Below the pieces are notes generated by a model. It made no database searches and was not told the origin of the DNA. It saw only the letters and a list, made by a program, of their open reading frames with translations. A DNA stretch of 64,000 nt. Origin: UBA4416 sp036676295. Its GTDB lineage: Bacteria; Bacteroidota; Bacteroidia; B-17B0; Aurantibacillaceae. Both the position numbers and the translations under genes were made by a program. The stretch covers positions 186,001 through 250,000 of the forward strand of contig JAKFDE010000031.1 in assembly GCA_036676295.1 (NCBI GenBank), read 5' to 3'. Positions 15,061 to 22,909 of the stretch are shown here, piece by piece (the stretch's first letter is position 1; every line of letters begins with the position of its first letter).

Positions 15061-18000
15061 TTAGCTCTTTACAAGTTTTTTGATCATTTCCTTTGAATTC
15101 ACTTTTACTTTCATAAAGTAAACGCCTTTACTTAAATTCAACGAACTTGTATTAATGGTTTTAGTAAAAACACCTTTACTTTCTTTTGAATGATGACTGA
15201 TGATTTCCTTTCCTAAAGCATCATACAATACTAACTCTACATCACTATCACTTTCCAAATTCAACTCCACTTCAAAATTGTGCGTAAATGGATTTGGATA
15301 CACTTTAGCAGCATCCGACAATTCTTGTTCTTTCACTCCTGTTGCAATAGTAATCGTTTGGCCATTTGTACTAGTCACATTACTAAACAAGCCTGCGCCA
15401 TTTTCGGATTTTACATTGAAATAATAAACCTGTCCTGGAGTAAGAGCCAAACCATGAGCTGTAACGGTGGTATCACCCCAATTACTTGTCCACGTTTGCG
15501 TATTGGTTGCTCCCGGCGTTGTTCCTATAGAATACCAATAACGTTCAATCGCTGAATTTGGATCATTGGAAGAACTCCAGTTGGCTGATAAAGAATCACT
15601 CGTCATGACAATATTAATATCTGCAGTTTTTCCATCGTTAATCGTTGCTATATTTGAAGGATTGGTCCAATCAATGTTCAGATCCTGATAATCAATAGAC
15701 GATAAATTCCCTGCGCCATCATTCACAATGGATTTTACTTTTGCGGCAAACTGAGTAGGATTTGGATTTTGATAACGTGCGTCGTTGGCATTACCTGCTC
15801 CCACAGAAACACTCACTGAAGCTGTTGGACGAGAGCGATACACTTTTATTTCATCCAAACTCCAGGTACAATCACCACTTCTGAAAGAAATATAACTACC
15901 ATTGGTCAATGGGGCTACATCTCCTGCTACTAAAGGCGTATTATCGGTCCAAGTGGCAGCTAAGGTATTATCTTTATACACATCAATCTTTCCGGTAATT
16001 CTATCAAAGATTACTTTGTAATCATACCATTGACCGGCACTGATCGATACATTACCTGAATCTGCCTTTAAATAAAATACATCATTCACTGTTTTATAGA
16101 TCTGAACTTTTGGTCCATCTAATCTGAAATAAACAAAATAAGAATTTCCTCTGTTTGGTAAAGTTGGATTATCTATAAAGAAATGAAGTCCGGCACGGCG
16201 ATTAGTTCCCGTGCCATCAATTTTTCCTTTAAAATTATATAAGTATCTATTAGATAAAGTTTGAGTTAAAGCAGCATAGATACTAGTATTAGAAGCCGTT
16301 GCTGTGGTTTGTAAAGATTGTACCAAAGCATTTCCTGTAATTGACCAGGTGCCAGTTCCTTGTGTCCATTCAGGATGAATAGCTGTATCAAAATTATCTG
16401 AAAAGAATCCATGAGTATAATTCCCTCTCCATTCTGTTCCATTATAATCGATCACCTGATAATAGCTTTTTTCCACGGAAATATTATCCGCATCAGCAAA
16501 GTTTGCAGTAAAATTAGCAGTTTGCCAGGCACCTGTAGTTGAAATTTGTGTTGTTGGCACTACATTATCAACTGTATTAGTTGCAACGGCATTCGTTGTG
16601 TACGTAGCTACCCAGCCCGAAGAAGTTGTTGCACAATCGGAACGAAATTCAATTAACAAACTCGAGCCTGTTGAATTAATATTTCCCGGAGAAACAGTAC
16701 TCGTATATTTTCCGATCAATGGGGAGTTAACACTACTACCATCGTATATGAACATATAATCGTAATTATTTTCTAAACTAAATGATGTGAAATTCATACT
16801 CACTGAAGTAGCGCCACCTGAAGGTTGAAACAACCACAACTTACGCTCATCGTTAGCATAATTACTCCCAGCCCCGCCTGTATCGTAAAAGCTTCCGTTT
16901 GTTGCTGTAACTGTTGTAACAACCGGTGTATTATTTATCAATTTGTAAAATTTATCCCAGTTCCAATTTGGTCCTGGGTCACTATGCGTTTGATTAGGAT
17001 ACATTTGATGACCTTTGATCTTAACACAAGTTCCTTGCTGGCATTGTTGTGTAGTTCCACTACAACCCGGACCAAAATAACAACGTAAAGGATTAATAGA
17101 ATTACTAGAGCACATATCTCTTGTTAGATCGGCACTTGACTGATACATGGCATTAGTGAACCATGATATATTGTTAACATATCCCTCATGTTCAGTACCT
17201 AATGTATATGGATTTTCAGAACCAATATGCCAGGCCTTATCACTTTCCAAAACCATTTGAGTAACTTGTCCATCCGAACTACGCATCACATAATGAGCCG
17301 AAGCACTGGCACTACAATTTTTAAACCAAGAAATACATCCCGAATAAGAACCTTGAACAAAGTGAATGGCAACTGCTGAAATAGCTGTTCCGTTTCGGGA
17401 ACTATAATTACATGTGGTTGGGTTCCACAATGCAGGGCCGTAATCAACAGAAGCAACTGTATTTACTGCTCCTGACGAACGATACACATTACCATTAGAG
17501 TTTGTAATTCCATTTTCAGAAATAATAGCCGTACCGGAACTTAATACATCATAATTAGCGCCAAATACTGCGCTTAAATCAATAGCATAATCAGGGAAAC
17601 CATAAAAATCCTGAAACTCACCTTTAGACAAAAACCAATACAATTGATATAAATGTGTGTTCATAGCAAAATCATTTTGCAGATCCGGCAACAATGGTAG
17701 TTCGCTTAATGCAATGAAGATACTTTTGTAATCAGCCATATTACTACCGCTAATGCCTTGTTGCAGTTGTAATACAGAAAAAGCCTTAGCATAAGCTAGA
17801 ATATTTTTTTCGGGACTTAACTTAATTTCATTTACACTATACCCGGATAATTGAGAAACCGTTACTAAATTATTTCTAAAATAACCTTGCCCATTTTCGG
17901 TTAAGCCCATCACTCCATAAGCTCTTGGATAACCAATGCAACTTGATTCCACATTTTCATCCAAATGTGCAAAACGACTTTGAGAAAAAGCCACTGCTTC

Positions 18001-18147
18001 TAAAACTCCATTAGGAATGGAAGGATTTAAAGTATAAGCCTTTTTAAAAAAACTTTGGTAAGGATGATTGATCAACAGTTCATTTATTGAACTAGCAAAA
18101 TTTTGAAATACAGAAAAAGTAAAGATCAGAAGTAAGAGTTTTTTCAT
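15061..18147 (-). CDS. Secreted N-acetylmuramoyl-L-alanine amidase with CUB-like domain and T9SS sorting domain
   Basis: A 1028-residue multidomain export. A signal peptide (about 1-18) is followed by an N-terminal helical region reminiscent of lysozyme-like modules (SQSRFAHLDENVESSCIGYP). An amidase_2 domain lies at about 235-405, with His ligands in AVAIHFVQ and the KGHQMYPNQTHSDPG segment. A CUB-like domain follows at about 415-520 (FYDTGGAGSNYANDER, YDYMFIYDG), then jelly-roll and fibronectin-like modules. The C-terminal 80 residues (VYPNPFTHNFEVEL to the end) are a type-A type IX sorting domain. The protein is therefore expected to cross the outer membrane by T9SS and cut the wall of other bacteria or remodel peptidoglycan. 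A bidirectional terminator lies just downstream. Confidence 0.88.
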   Translation of the reverse strand: MKKLLLLIFTFSVFQNFASSINELLINHPYQSFFKKAYTLNPSIPNGVLEAVAFSQSRFAHLDENVESSCIGYPRAYGVMGLTENGQGYFRNNLVTVSQLSGYSVNEIKLSPEKNILAYAKAFSVLQLQQGISGSNMADYKSIFIALSELPLLPDLQNDFAMNTHLYQLYWFLSKGEFQDFYGFPDYAIDLSAVFGANYDVLSSGTAIISENGITNSNGNVYRSSGAVNTVASVDYGPALWNPTTCNYSSRNGTAISAVAIHFVQGSYSGCISWFKNCSASASAHYVMRSSDGQVTQMVLESDKAWHIGSENPYTLGTEHEGYVNNISWFTNAMYQSSADLTRDMCSSNSINPLRCYFGPGCSGTTQQCQQGTCVKIKGHQMYPNQTHSDPGPNWNWDKFYKLINNTPVVTTVTATNGSFYDTGGAGSNYANDERKLWLFQPSGGATSVSMNFTSFSLENNYDYMFIYDGSSVNSPLIGKYTSTVSPGNINSTGSSLLIEFRSDCATTSSGWVATYTTNAVATNTVDNVVPTTQISTTGAWQTANFTANFADADNISVEKSYYQVIDYNGTEWRGNYTHGFFSDNFDTAIHPEWTQGTGTWSITGNALVQSLQTTATASNTSIYAALTQTLSNRYLYNFKGKIDGTGTNRRAGLHFFIDNPTLPNRGNSYFVYFRLDGPKVQIYKTVNDVFYLKADSGNVSISAGQWYDYKVIFDRITGKIDVYKDNTLAATWTDNTPLVAGDVAPLTNGSYISFRSGDCTWSLDEIKVYRSRPTASVSVSVGAGNANDARYQNPNPTQFAAKVKSIVNDGAGNLSSIDYQDLNIDWTNPSNIATINDGKTADINIVMTSDSLSANWSSSNDPNSAIERYWYSIGTTPGATNTQTWTSNWGDTTVTAHGLALTPGQVYYFNVKSENGAGLFSNVTSTNGQTITIATGVKEQELSDAAKVYPNPFTHNFEVELNLESDSDVELVLYDALGKEIISHHSKESKGVFTKTINTSSLNLSKGVYFMKVKVNSKEMIKKLVKS

Positions 18148-18208
18148 AGAAAGATTTTATTTACCTAAAAGTAAAGAAAATCAGATAAGAAAAATGTTAA
18201 ATAAAACG

Positions 18209-18222
18209 CTAAACTGGTTTAG
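18209..18222. promoter_or_regulatory. 14-bp palindrome CTAAACTGGTTTAG between ABC exporter and amidase genes
   Basis: The two 6-base arms are exact inverted copies around TG. It lies 15 bases downstream of the ABC gene stop and about 60 bases upstream of the amidase start, both on the minus strand. The stem is too tight for a strong RNA hairpin, though weak T-rich text follows on the minus strand. It could be an operator of the amidase gene or a weak terminator. Confidence 0.35.
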
Positions 18223-18236
18223 TGTAGTGAAAATTT

Positions 18237-20018
18237 TTAAACAAACTCCAACATTTTGCGATAAACACCATCTACCTTGTCCATAAGGTCGGCAGCGTTA
18301 CCTTGTTCGGTAATTTCGCCCTTATCCATCACTATAATTTGGTTAGCATGATGGATTGTAGATAAACGATGTGCAATGATAATAGAGGTTCTATTTTTCG
18401 CTAATTTAATTGACGCTTTTTGGATCAATTGCTCAGTCTCCAAATCAATAGAAGAAGTTGCTTCATCTAATACAAAAATAGGCGGATTATACACATACGC
18501 TCGGACAAAAGCCACTAACTGACGTTGACCGGCAGAAAGCATTGCTCCCCTTTCTTTTACGTGGTAATGATAACCATTGGGTAATTGCGCAATAAATTCA
18601 TGAATCCCAATATCTTTAGCTGCAGCAATAACTATGTCTTCTGTAATTGAAGGGTTATGCAAAGTGATATTATTTAAAATACTATCATTAAATAAAAATA
18701 CATCTTGTAATACTACACCAACAGATTCTCGTAACTCGTTTAATTTATAGTGAGAAACATCAGTATCATCAATTAAAATTTGTCCTTTATTGATCTCATA
18801 AAAACGACTTAATAAGTTAATAATACTCGATTTTCCGGCTCCGGTAGCACCAATAATGGCAACTGTTTTTCCTTGCTCAATTGTAAATGATACATTTTTA
18901 AGAACATAGTTTTCTTCTCGATAAGCAAACCAAACATTTTTAAACTCTACTTTTCCTTTAATATGTTTTGCCGAAACGGTTCCTTTTTCTTCAATAATTT
19001 CTTCAGTGTCAATAACACGAAAAACACGTTCGGAAGCAACGATGCCCATTTGCAAAGTATTTAAACGATCCGCCAACATTCGGATAGGGCGAAACACCAT
19101 GTTGATCATCATGATAAAAAAGGTAATATCTCCTAATTGTAAATTATAGGAATTGGATTTGGCGCCTGCAAACCAAACAAACAAGGCTATGGATACAGCT
19201 GATAAGATCTCCACTACAGGAAAAAACACCGAATAATACCAGATAGAACGAACATTGGCTACTTTATGTTTTTCATTGATCTCTTTGAATTTATCATATT
19301 CAATTTTTTCACGATTGAATAATTGCACAATGCGCATTCCTGAAATATGCTCGTTTGTAAAAGCATTTAAGGAAGCAATAGCATTACGCACTTCGGTAAA
19401 GGTTTTCTTGACACCATTTTTAAATAAGTTGGTAGCAATTAATAATAAAGGGATCGTACTTAATGTGACTAATGCTACTGCCCAATTTTTAAATAACATG
19501 GCACTGATAAAAATGATCAGCATTAAAATATCACCACATATTACAATAAAACCTTGCGAAAACACATCACTCAAACTTTCGATATCCGAAATAGCTCTGG
19601 TAACAAGAGTTCCAACGGGTGTATTATCAAAATAAGTATTCTTTAATTTTAAGATGTGGCGGTACACTTGCAAACGTAAATCCTTCACAATATTTTGTCC
19701 TAATAAATTAGTCACATAAATATTGGTGAATTGCAATAAGGCTTCTAATAATAAAATCCCTACCAACAACAAACCCATGTGATTTATAAATACTAGTTTT
19801 TCAACAGGTGGAATATATCCATCAGCCGTAGGATTTTCAATACCAATACAATTAAGGGTTTTATTGATCAATAATGGACGAACAATGGCTAGTGATGATA
19901 GTGTTAGTGTAAGCACTAATGCCAGAGCAAATAATTTTTTATAGGGTTTACTGTACGATAAAATACGTTTGATCAAACCCAAACTGAACTTAGAATTATT
20001 TTTTGTTGAGTCGCTCAC
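18237..20018 (-). CDS. ABC exporter, fused permease and ATPase (MsbA/MdlB-like)
   Basis: A 593-residue half-transporter. Residues 1-330 hold six membrane helices of the type I exporter fold. The ATPase domain starts near 350, with Walker A GATGAGKSS, signature LSAGQRQLVAF, Walker B FVLDEATSSID and the H-loop IIAHRLST. There is no N-terminal C39 peptidase, so this is not a double-glycine peptide exporter. Likely substrates are lipids, drugs or peptides. The start is GTG at 20016-20018, overlapping the truA stop (GTGA, 4 bases), so the two genes are translationally coupled. Confidence 0.93.
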   Translation of the reverse strand: MSDSTKNNSKFSLGLIKRILSYSKPYKKLFALALVLTLTLSSLAIVRPLLINKTLNCIGIENPTADGYIPPVEKLVFINHMGLLLVGILLLEALLQFTNIYVTNLLGQNIVKDLRLQVYRHILKLKNTYFDNTPVGTLVTRAISDIESLSDVFSQGFIVICGDILMLIIFISAMLFKNWAVALVTLSTIPLLLIATNLFKNGVKKTFTEVRNAIASLNAFTNEHISGMRIVQLFNREKIEYDKFKEINEKHKVANVRSIWYYSVFFPVVEILSAVSIALFVWFAGAKSNSYNLQLGDITFFIMMINMVFRPIRMLADRLNTLQMGIVASERVFRVIDTEEIIEEKGTVSAKHIKGKVEFKNVWFAYREENYVLKNVSFTIEQGKTVAIIGATGAGKSSIINLLSRFYEINKGQILIDDTDVSHYKLNELRESVGVVLQDVFLFNDSILNNITLHNPSITEDIVIAAAKDIGIHEFIAQLPNGYHYHVKERGAMLSAGQRQLVAFVRAYVYNPPIFVLDEATSSIDLETEQLIQKASIKLAKNRTSIIIAHRLSTIHHANQIIVMDKGEITEQGNAADLMDKVDGVYRKMLEFV

Positions 20019-20776
20019 AGAAAAATAGATGTTGGATATTGTATGTGAGATAAGTATAGTGCATGACCAGATGCAGACATCCCCGCATCACAACGATTTT
20101 TATTGGCTACAATAGTTTTAAATTCTTCAATAGAAATCTTTTCTCTGCCCACTTCCAGTAATGTACCCACAATGGCACGCACCATGTTTCGTAAAAAACG
20201 ATTGGCTGTTATTTTAAATACATATTCTTCATCATTCAATTTGATCCATTGCGCAAACGTTACATTACAATTATTTGTAAAGGTTTGAGTATTGACTTTA
20301 CTGAAACTGGTGAAATCTTCCACAGATAATAGGTGCTCGGCGGCCAGATTCATGAGATCTATATTTAACTTGCCAAACACATACAAAGAACTTTCGTGTA
20401 TAAAAGGGTTTTTAAACCGATGAATGAAATACTCATAAGTTCTACTCTCTGCATGAAATCTGGCACTTGCTTCATCACTCACTAAATATATTTTTTTAAT
20501 GGCAATATCTTTAGGTAATACTTTATTGAGTTTAAACACATGAGTGGCGTCACTATTCTCAATATCAATTTTTGTAGAATCAAAATGAGCATAGTAGTCT
20601 TTAGCATGAACACCTGCATCTGTTCTACCACATCCAACCACTTCAATTGGTTCTCCCAAAACCAGCGACATTTTTTCTTGTAAAATTTGTTGAACAGTAT
20701 TAGGGGTATTATCCTGCACTTGCCAACCGTTGTAGTTGGTACCATTATAAGCTAACTGAATAAAATAGCGAGGCAT
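20015..20776 (-). CDS. truA: tRNA pseudouridine(38-40) synthase TruA
   Basis: A 253-residue pseudouridine synthase acting on the tRNA anticodon stem-loop. The catalytic Asp is D53 in GCGRTDAGVHA. The N-terminal YFIQLAYNGTNYNGWQ and the FLRNMVRAIVGTLLEVG segment are family signatures. The downstream exporter gene starts within its stop codon. No known functional link exists between TruA and the exporter; the coupling is probably just compact packing. Confidence 0.95.
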   Translation of the reverse strand: MPRYFIQLAYNGTNYNGWQVQDNTPNTVQQILQEKMSLVLGEPIEVVGCGRTDAGVHAKDYYAHFDSTKIDIENSDATHVFKLNKVLPKDIAIKKIYLVSDEASARFHAESRTYEYFIHRFKNPFIHESSLYVFGKLNIDLMNLAAEHLLSVEDFTSFSKVNTQTFTNNCNVTFAQWIKLNDEEYVFKITANRFLRNMVRAIVGTLLEVGREKISIEEFKTIVANKNRCDAGMSASGHALYLSHIQYPTSIFL

Positions 20777-20813
20777 GGCGACAAAGATACGCTTTTAGCA
20801 GTCGTTTCAAAAG

Positions 20814-21605
20814 CTATTTTAATTGTAAAATATCCGGTTTGTCAGTAATAATGCCATCTACACCTCTTTTGGCAAATTTCCTGGCTTTACGGGGTTTATT
20901 CACAGTCCATACATAAACGGTTTTTCCTAGTTTATGTATTTTCCTGATCACTCGTTTACTGCAAAATCTATAATACACATTTACACCCTGCCAATTCTTA
21001 AAATCATCTTTCATAAAGCGTTTATCAAAATTAAAGCTTACTAAAGGCATATTAAACACAATGAGTTTTTGTAAATTAATATTGCTATCCACTTTAGCGA
21101 CATTTAATAAGGCTTTTTTATCAAAGGAGTGAATGGTACTGATCCAAGTTTGTGCATTGTATTTTTCTATTAAATCAATAATGTGTTTTTCGATATTAGG
21201 ATAATAGTCGCTTCCTTTTTTAAGTTCAATTAATAATTTACAACGACCATTTATTTTAATAATCGCTTCTTCAAGCGTTGGTGGATGAATTGTTGTGTCT
21301 CGACTTCGCTCGACATGACAAGTCAATTTTTTAAAATAATCAACCGTCATATCTTTGATCAAGCCTTTTCCATTGGTTGTTCGGTCAACTGATAGATCAT
21401 GCATAATCACCACCACGCTATCTTTTGTTTGGTGCACGTCTGTTTCAATAACTGCGGCTCCCATTTCAATCGCTTTTTCAAAAGACGATAATGAATTTTC
21501 GGGCGCATAAGCACTGGCACCACGATGAGCAATGATGATAGGGTTTTGAGAAATCCCCACAAGGCACAAAAACAACGCTAAGAAAATAAAACTATTTTTT
21601 ACCAT
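20814..21605 (-). CDS. Glycerophosphodiester phosphodiesterase with a repeat-derived insert
   Basis: A 263-residue GDPD-fold enzyme hydrolysing glycerophosphodiesters to glycerol-3-phosphate and an alcohol. A signal peptide is visible at about 1-20. Catalytic and metal residues are H27 and E36 (AHRGASAYAPEN), E54 and D56 (IETDVH), and H69 (MHD). The usual text between the KL and PTLEE segments is interrupted at residues 96-104 by CHVERSRDT. This is the in-frame translation of a TCGA palindromic repeat at DNA 21296-21320. The core is otherwise intact, so the enzyme is probably active. Its start overlaps the OmpA-domain gene stop by 14 bases, so they form an operon. Confidence 0.92.
   Translation of the reverse strand: MVKNSFIFLALFLCLVGISQNPIIIAHRGASAYAPENSLSSFEKAIEMGAAVIETDVHQTKDSVVVIMHDLSVDRTTNGKGLIKDMTVDYFKKLTCHVERSRDTTIHPPTLEEAIIKINGRCKLLIELKKGSDYYPNIEKHIIDLIEKYNAQTWISTIHSFDKKALLNVAKVDSNINLQKLIVFNMPLVSFNFDKRFMKDDFKNWQGVNVYYRFCSKRVIRKIHKLGKTVYVWTVNKPRKARKFAKRGVDGIITDKPDILQLK
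21296..21320. repeat. TCGA-family palindromic repeat inside the phosphodiesterase gene
   Basis: A 25-base element with core TCTCGACTTCGCTCGA. It aligns with the intergenic copy at 22867-22891 at 20 of 25 positions, in the same orientation. On the coding (minus) strand it reads CHVERSRDT in frame. Confidence 0.75.
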
Positions 21606-22851
21606 TAGTAATTTTTCGTGCTAATTTGTGTTTATAATCTATTGATTTAAAAATATACTTTCTTCTTAGTAAACGTTTATGAATTTTTATTCCTACGATC
21701 TTTCTAACTACGGTATCTTTATCTATACAATTAAAACAACGGCGCTTGTAAGAAATCGTTTGCTCTGTTCCTGAAGCATAATAGACAGTATCCAAATTAT
21801 TTTTATTGACAGCAATTATGGATACAATTGGCAAAGTAGATGGACATGTGACTTTAAATTTAATTTTCCGTTTAGCTATATTCATTTTTTTATAACTAAA
21901 TAATTGCCCTTGATTAATAAAGGCTCCTACAATTCGATAACCATTTTTGGCTACATATTTTACTTTCTTATACTTTAGCTTTTCGGATTTTGTACGACAA
22001 TGAAAACCACAACCCGGCGCCCAAAACGGACAATAAGAAACCGCATCGATGTACCACATATTATCTTTATGCTTAACCAATTTGGCCTGTTGGTTTTTAA
22101 GCTGTTTTACATAAACCTTCAGTTCTTTTAACGAAGCTTTTAATAATGAATCAGGCACTTTAATACTCAAAGTAATTTTATTATCTAAACAAGGCGTACC
22201 ACACCAACTGATAGATACTTTGCCGAAATTGTAATATGTTTCATCATTATCATTTGCCGTCAGATCTTCGAACAGATCAAACAAACTCGTACTCCGTTCA
22301 TATTTAAGGCAATTTTTTATCGCGTGATAATCGCGTACATTCATCTTTAATTTTGTACCATCCTCAAATACAATAATCGTGTCTGCGAATACTTCCTGTT
22401 TTTTGGTAGACTTTTCCAGCTTATACTGAGTGTAAATAATAGTTACTTCTACACGCCTGTTTTCAGCACGTTGTTCCGGAGTTTTGTTATTATTCAGGGG
22501 TTTTGTTTCTCCAAAACCAAGTATAATATCATTTTTGATTAAACTGGAATGAGAACGGAAATTATTGTACACATAATTAGCGCGATTTTCGGATAAAATC
22601 TGATTACTTTTTTTTGAACCTTTATTATCAGTGTGTCCAAACACAACAGCTTGCAATACACGCGTATTGTATTCCAGATCAAAAAATCCTAGTTTACCTA
22701 AAATAGAATCCATTTGATCCAATAAATTCTCTTCCACCTCTACTTCATTTTCCAAACAATGTAGTGTAAAAGCAACTGTATCTGTTTTAATCTGGCTTTG
22801 CATTTTTAATGCAAAAGCAAACAGAAACAATATGTGAAATAGTTTTTTCAT
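21592..22851 (-). CDS. Secreted protein with N-terminal OmpA-like domain and Cys-rich C-terminal region
   Basis: About 419 residues from ATG 22851; the frame is open six codons further, to an ATG at the edge of a repeat. A signal peptide is followed directly by an OmpA-like peptidoglycan-binding domain at about 45-145: VVFGHTDNKGS, LSENRANYVYNNF, GFGETKPLNNN and RAENRRVEV. OmpA domains usually sit at the C-terminus, so this order is unusual. The remaining 260 residues match nothing I recognise. They are Lys-rich and hold about ten Cys in clusters (WCGTPC, YCPFWAPGCGFHC, RRCFNC). The protein probably binds the wall from the periplasm and uses disulfides or metal. It is co-transcribed with the phosphodiesterase. 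Confidence 0.75.
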   Translation of the reverse strand: MKKLFHILFLFAFALKMQSQIKTDTVAFTLHCLENEVEVEENLLDQMDSILGKLGFFDLEYNTRVLQAVVFGHTDNKGSKKSNQILSENRANYVYNNFRSHSSLIKNDIILGFGETKPLNNNKTPEQRAENRRVEVTIIYTQYKLEKSTKKQEVFADTIIVFEDGTKLKMNVRDYHAIKNCLKYERSTSLFDLFEDLTANDNDETYYNFGKVSISWCGTPCLDNKITLSIKVPDSLLKASLKELKVYVKQLKNQQAKLVKHKDNMWYIDAVSYCPFWAPGCGFHCRTKSEKLKYKKVKYVAKNGYRIVGAFINQGQLFSYKKMNIAKRKIKFKVTCPSTLPIVSIIAVNKNNLDTVYYASGTEQTISYKRRCFNCIDKDTVVRKIVGIKIHKRLLRRKYIFKSIDYKHKLARKITNGKK

Positions 22852-22866
22852 TTGGTTGATTCTAAA

Positions 22867-22891
22867 CATCTCGACTACGCTCGATGTGACA
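22867..22891. repeat. TCGA-family palindromic repeat, intergenic copy
   Basis: A 25-base element with core TCTCGACTACGCTCGA, between mutS2 and the OmpA-domain gene. It has the same orientation as the copy inside the phosphodiesterase gene 1.5 kb away. Confidence 0.75.
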
Positions 22892-22909
22892 TTCTCTATA
22901 AACTTATAG

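Noticed and set aside
18237..20018. ABC exporter as transporter for the double-glycine peptide
   Set aside because: It has no N-terminal C39 peptidase domain and is 9 kb away in a truA operon; the layout is that of a lipid or drug exporter.
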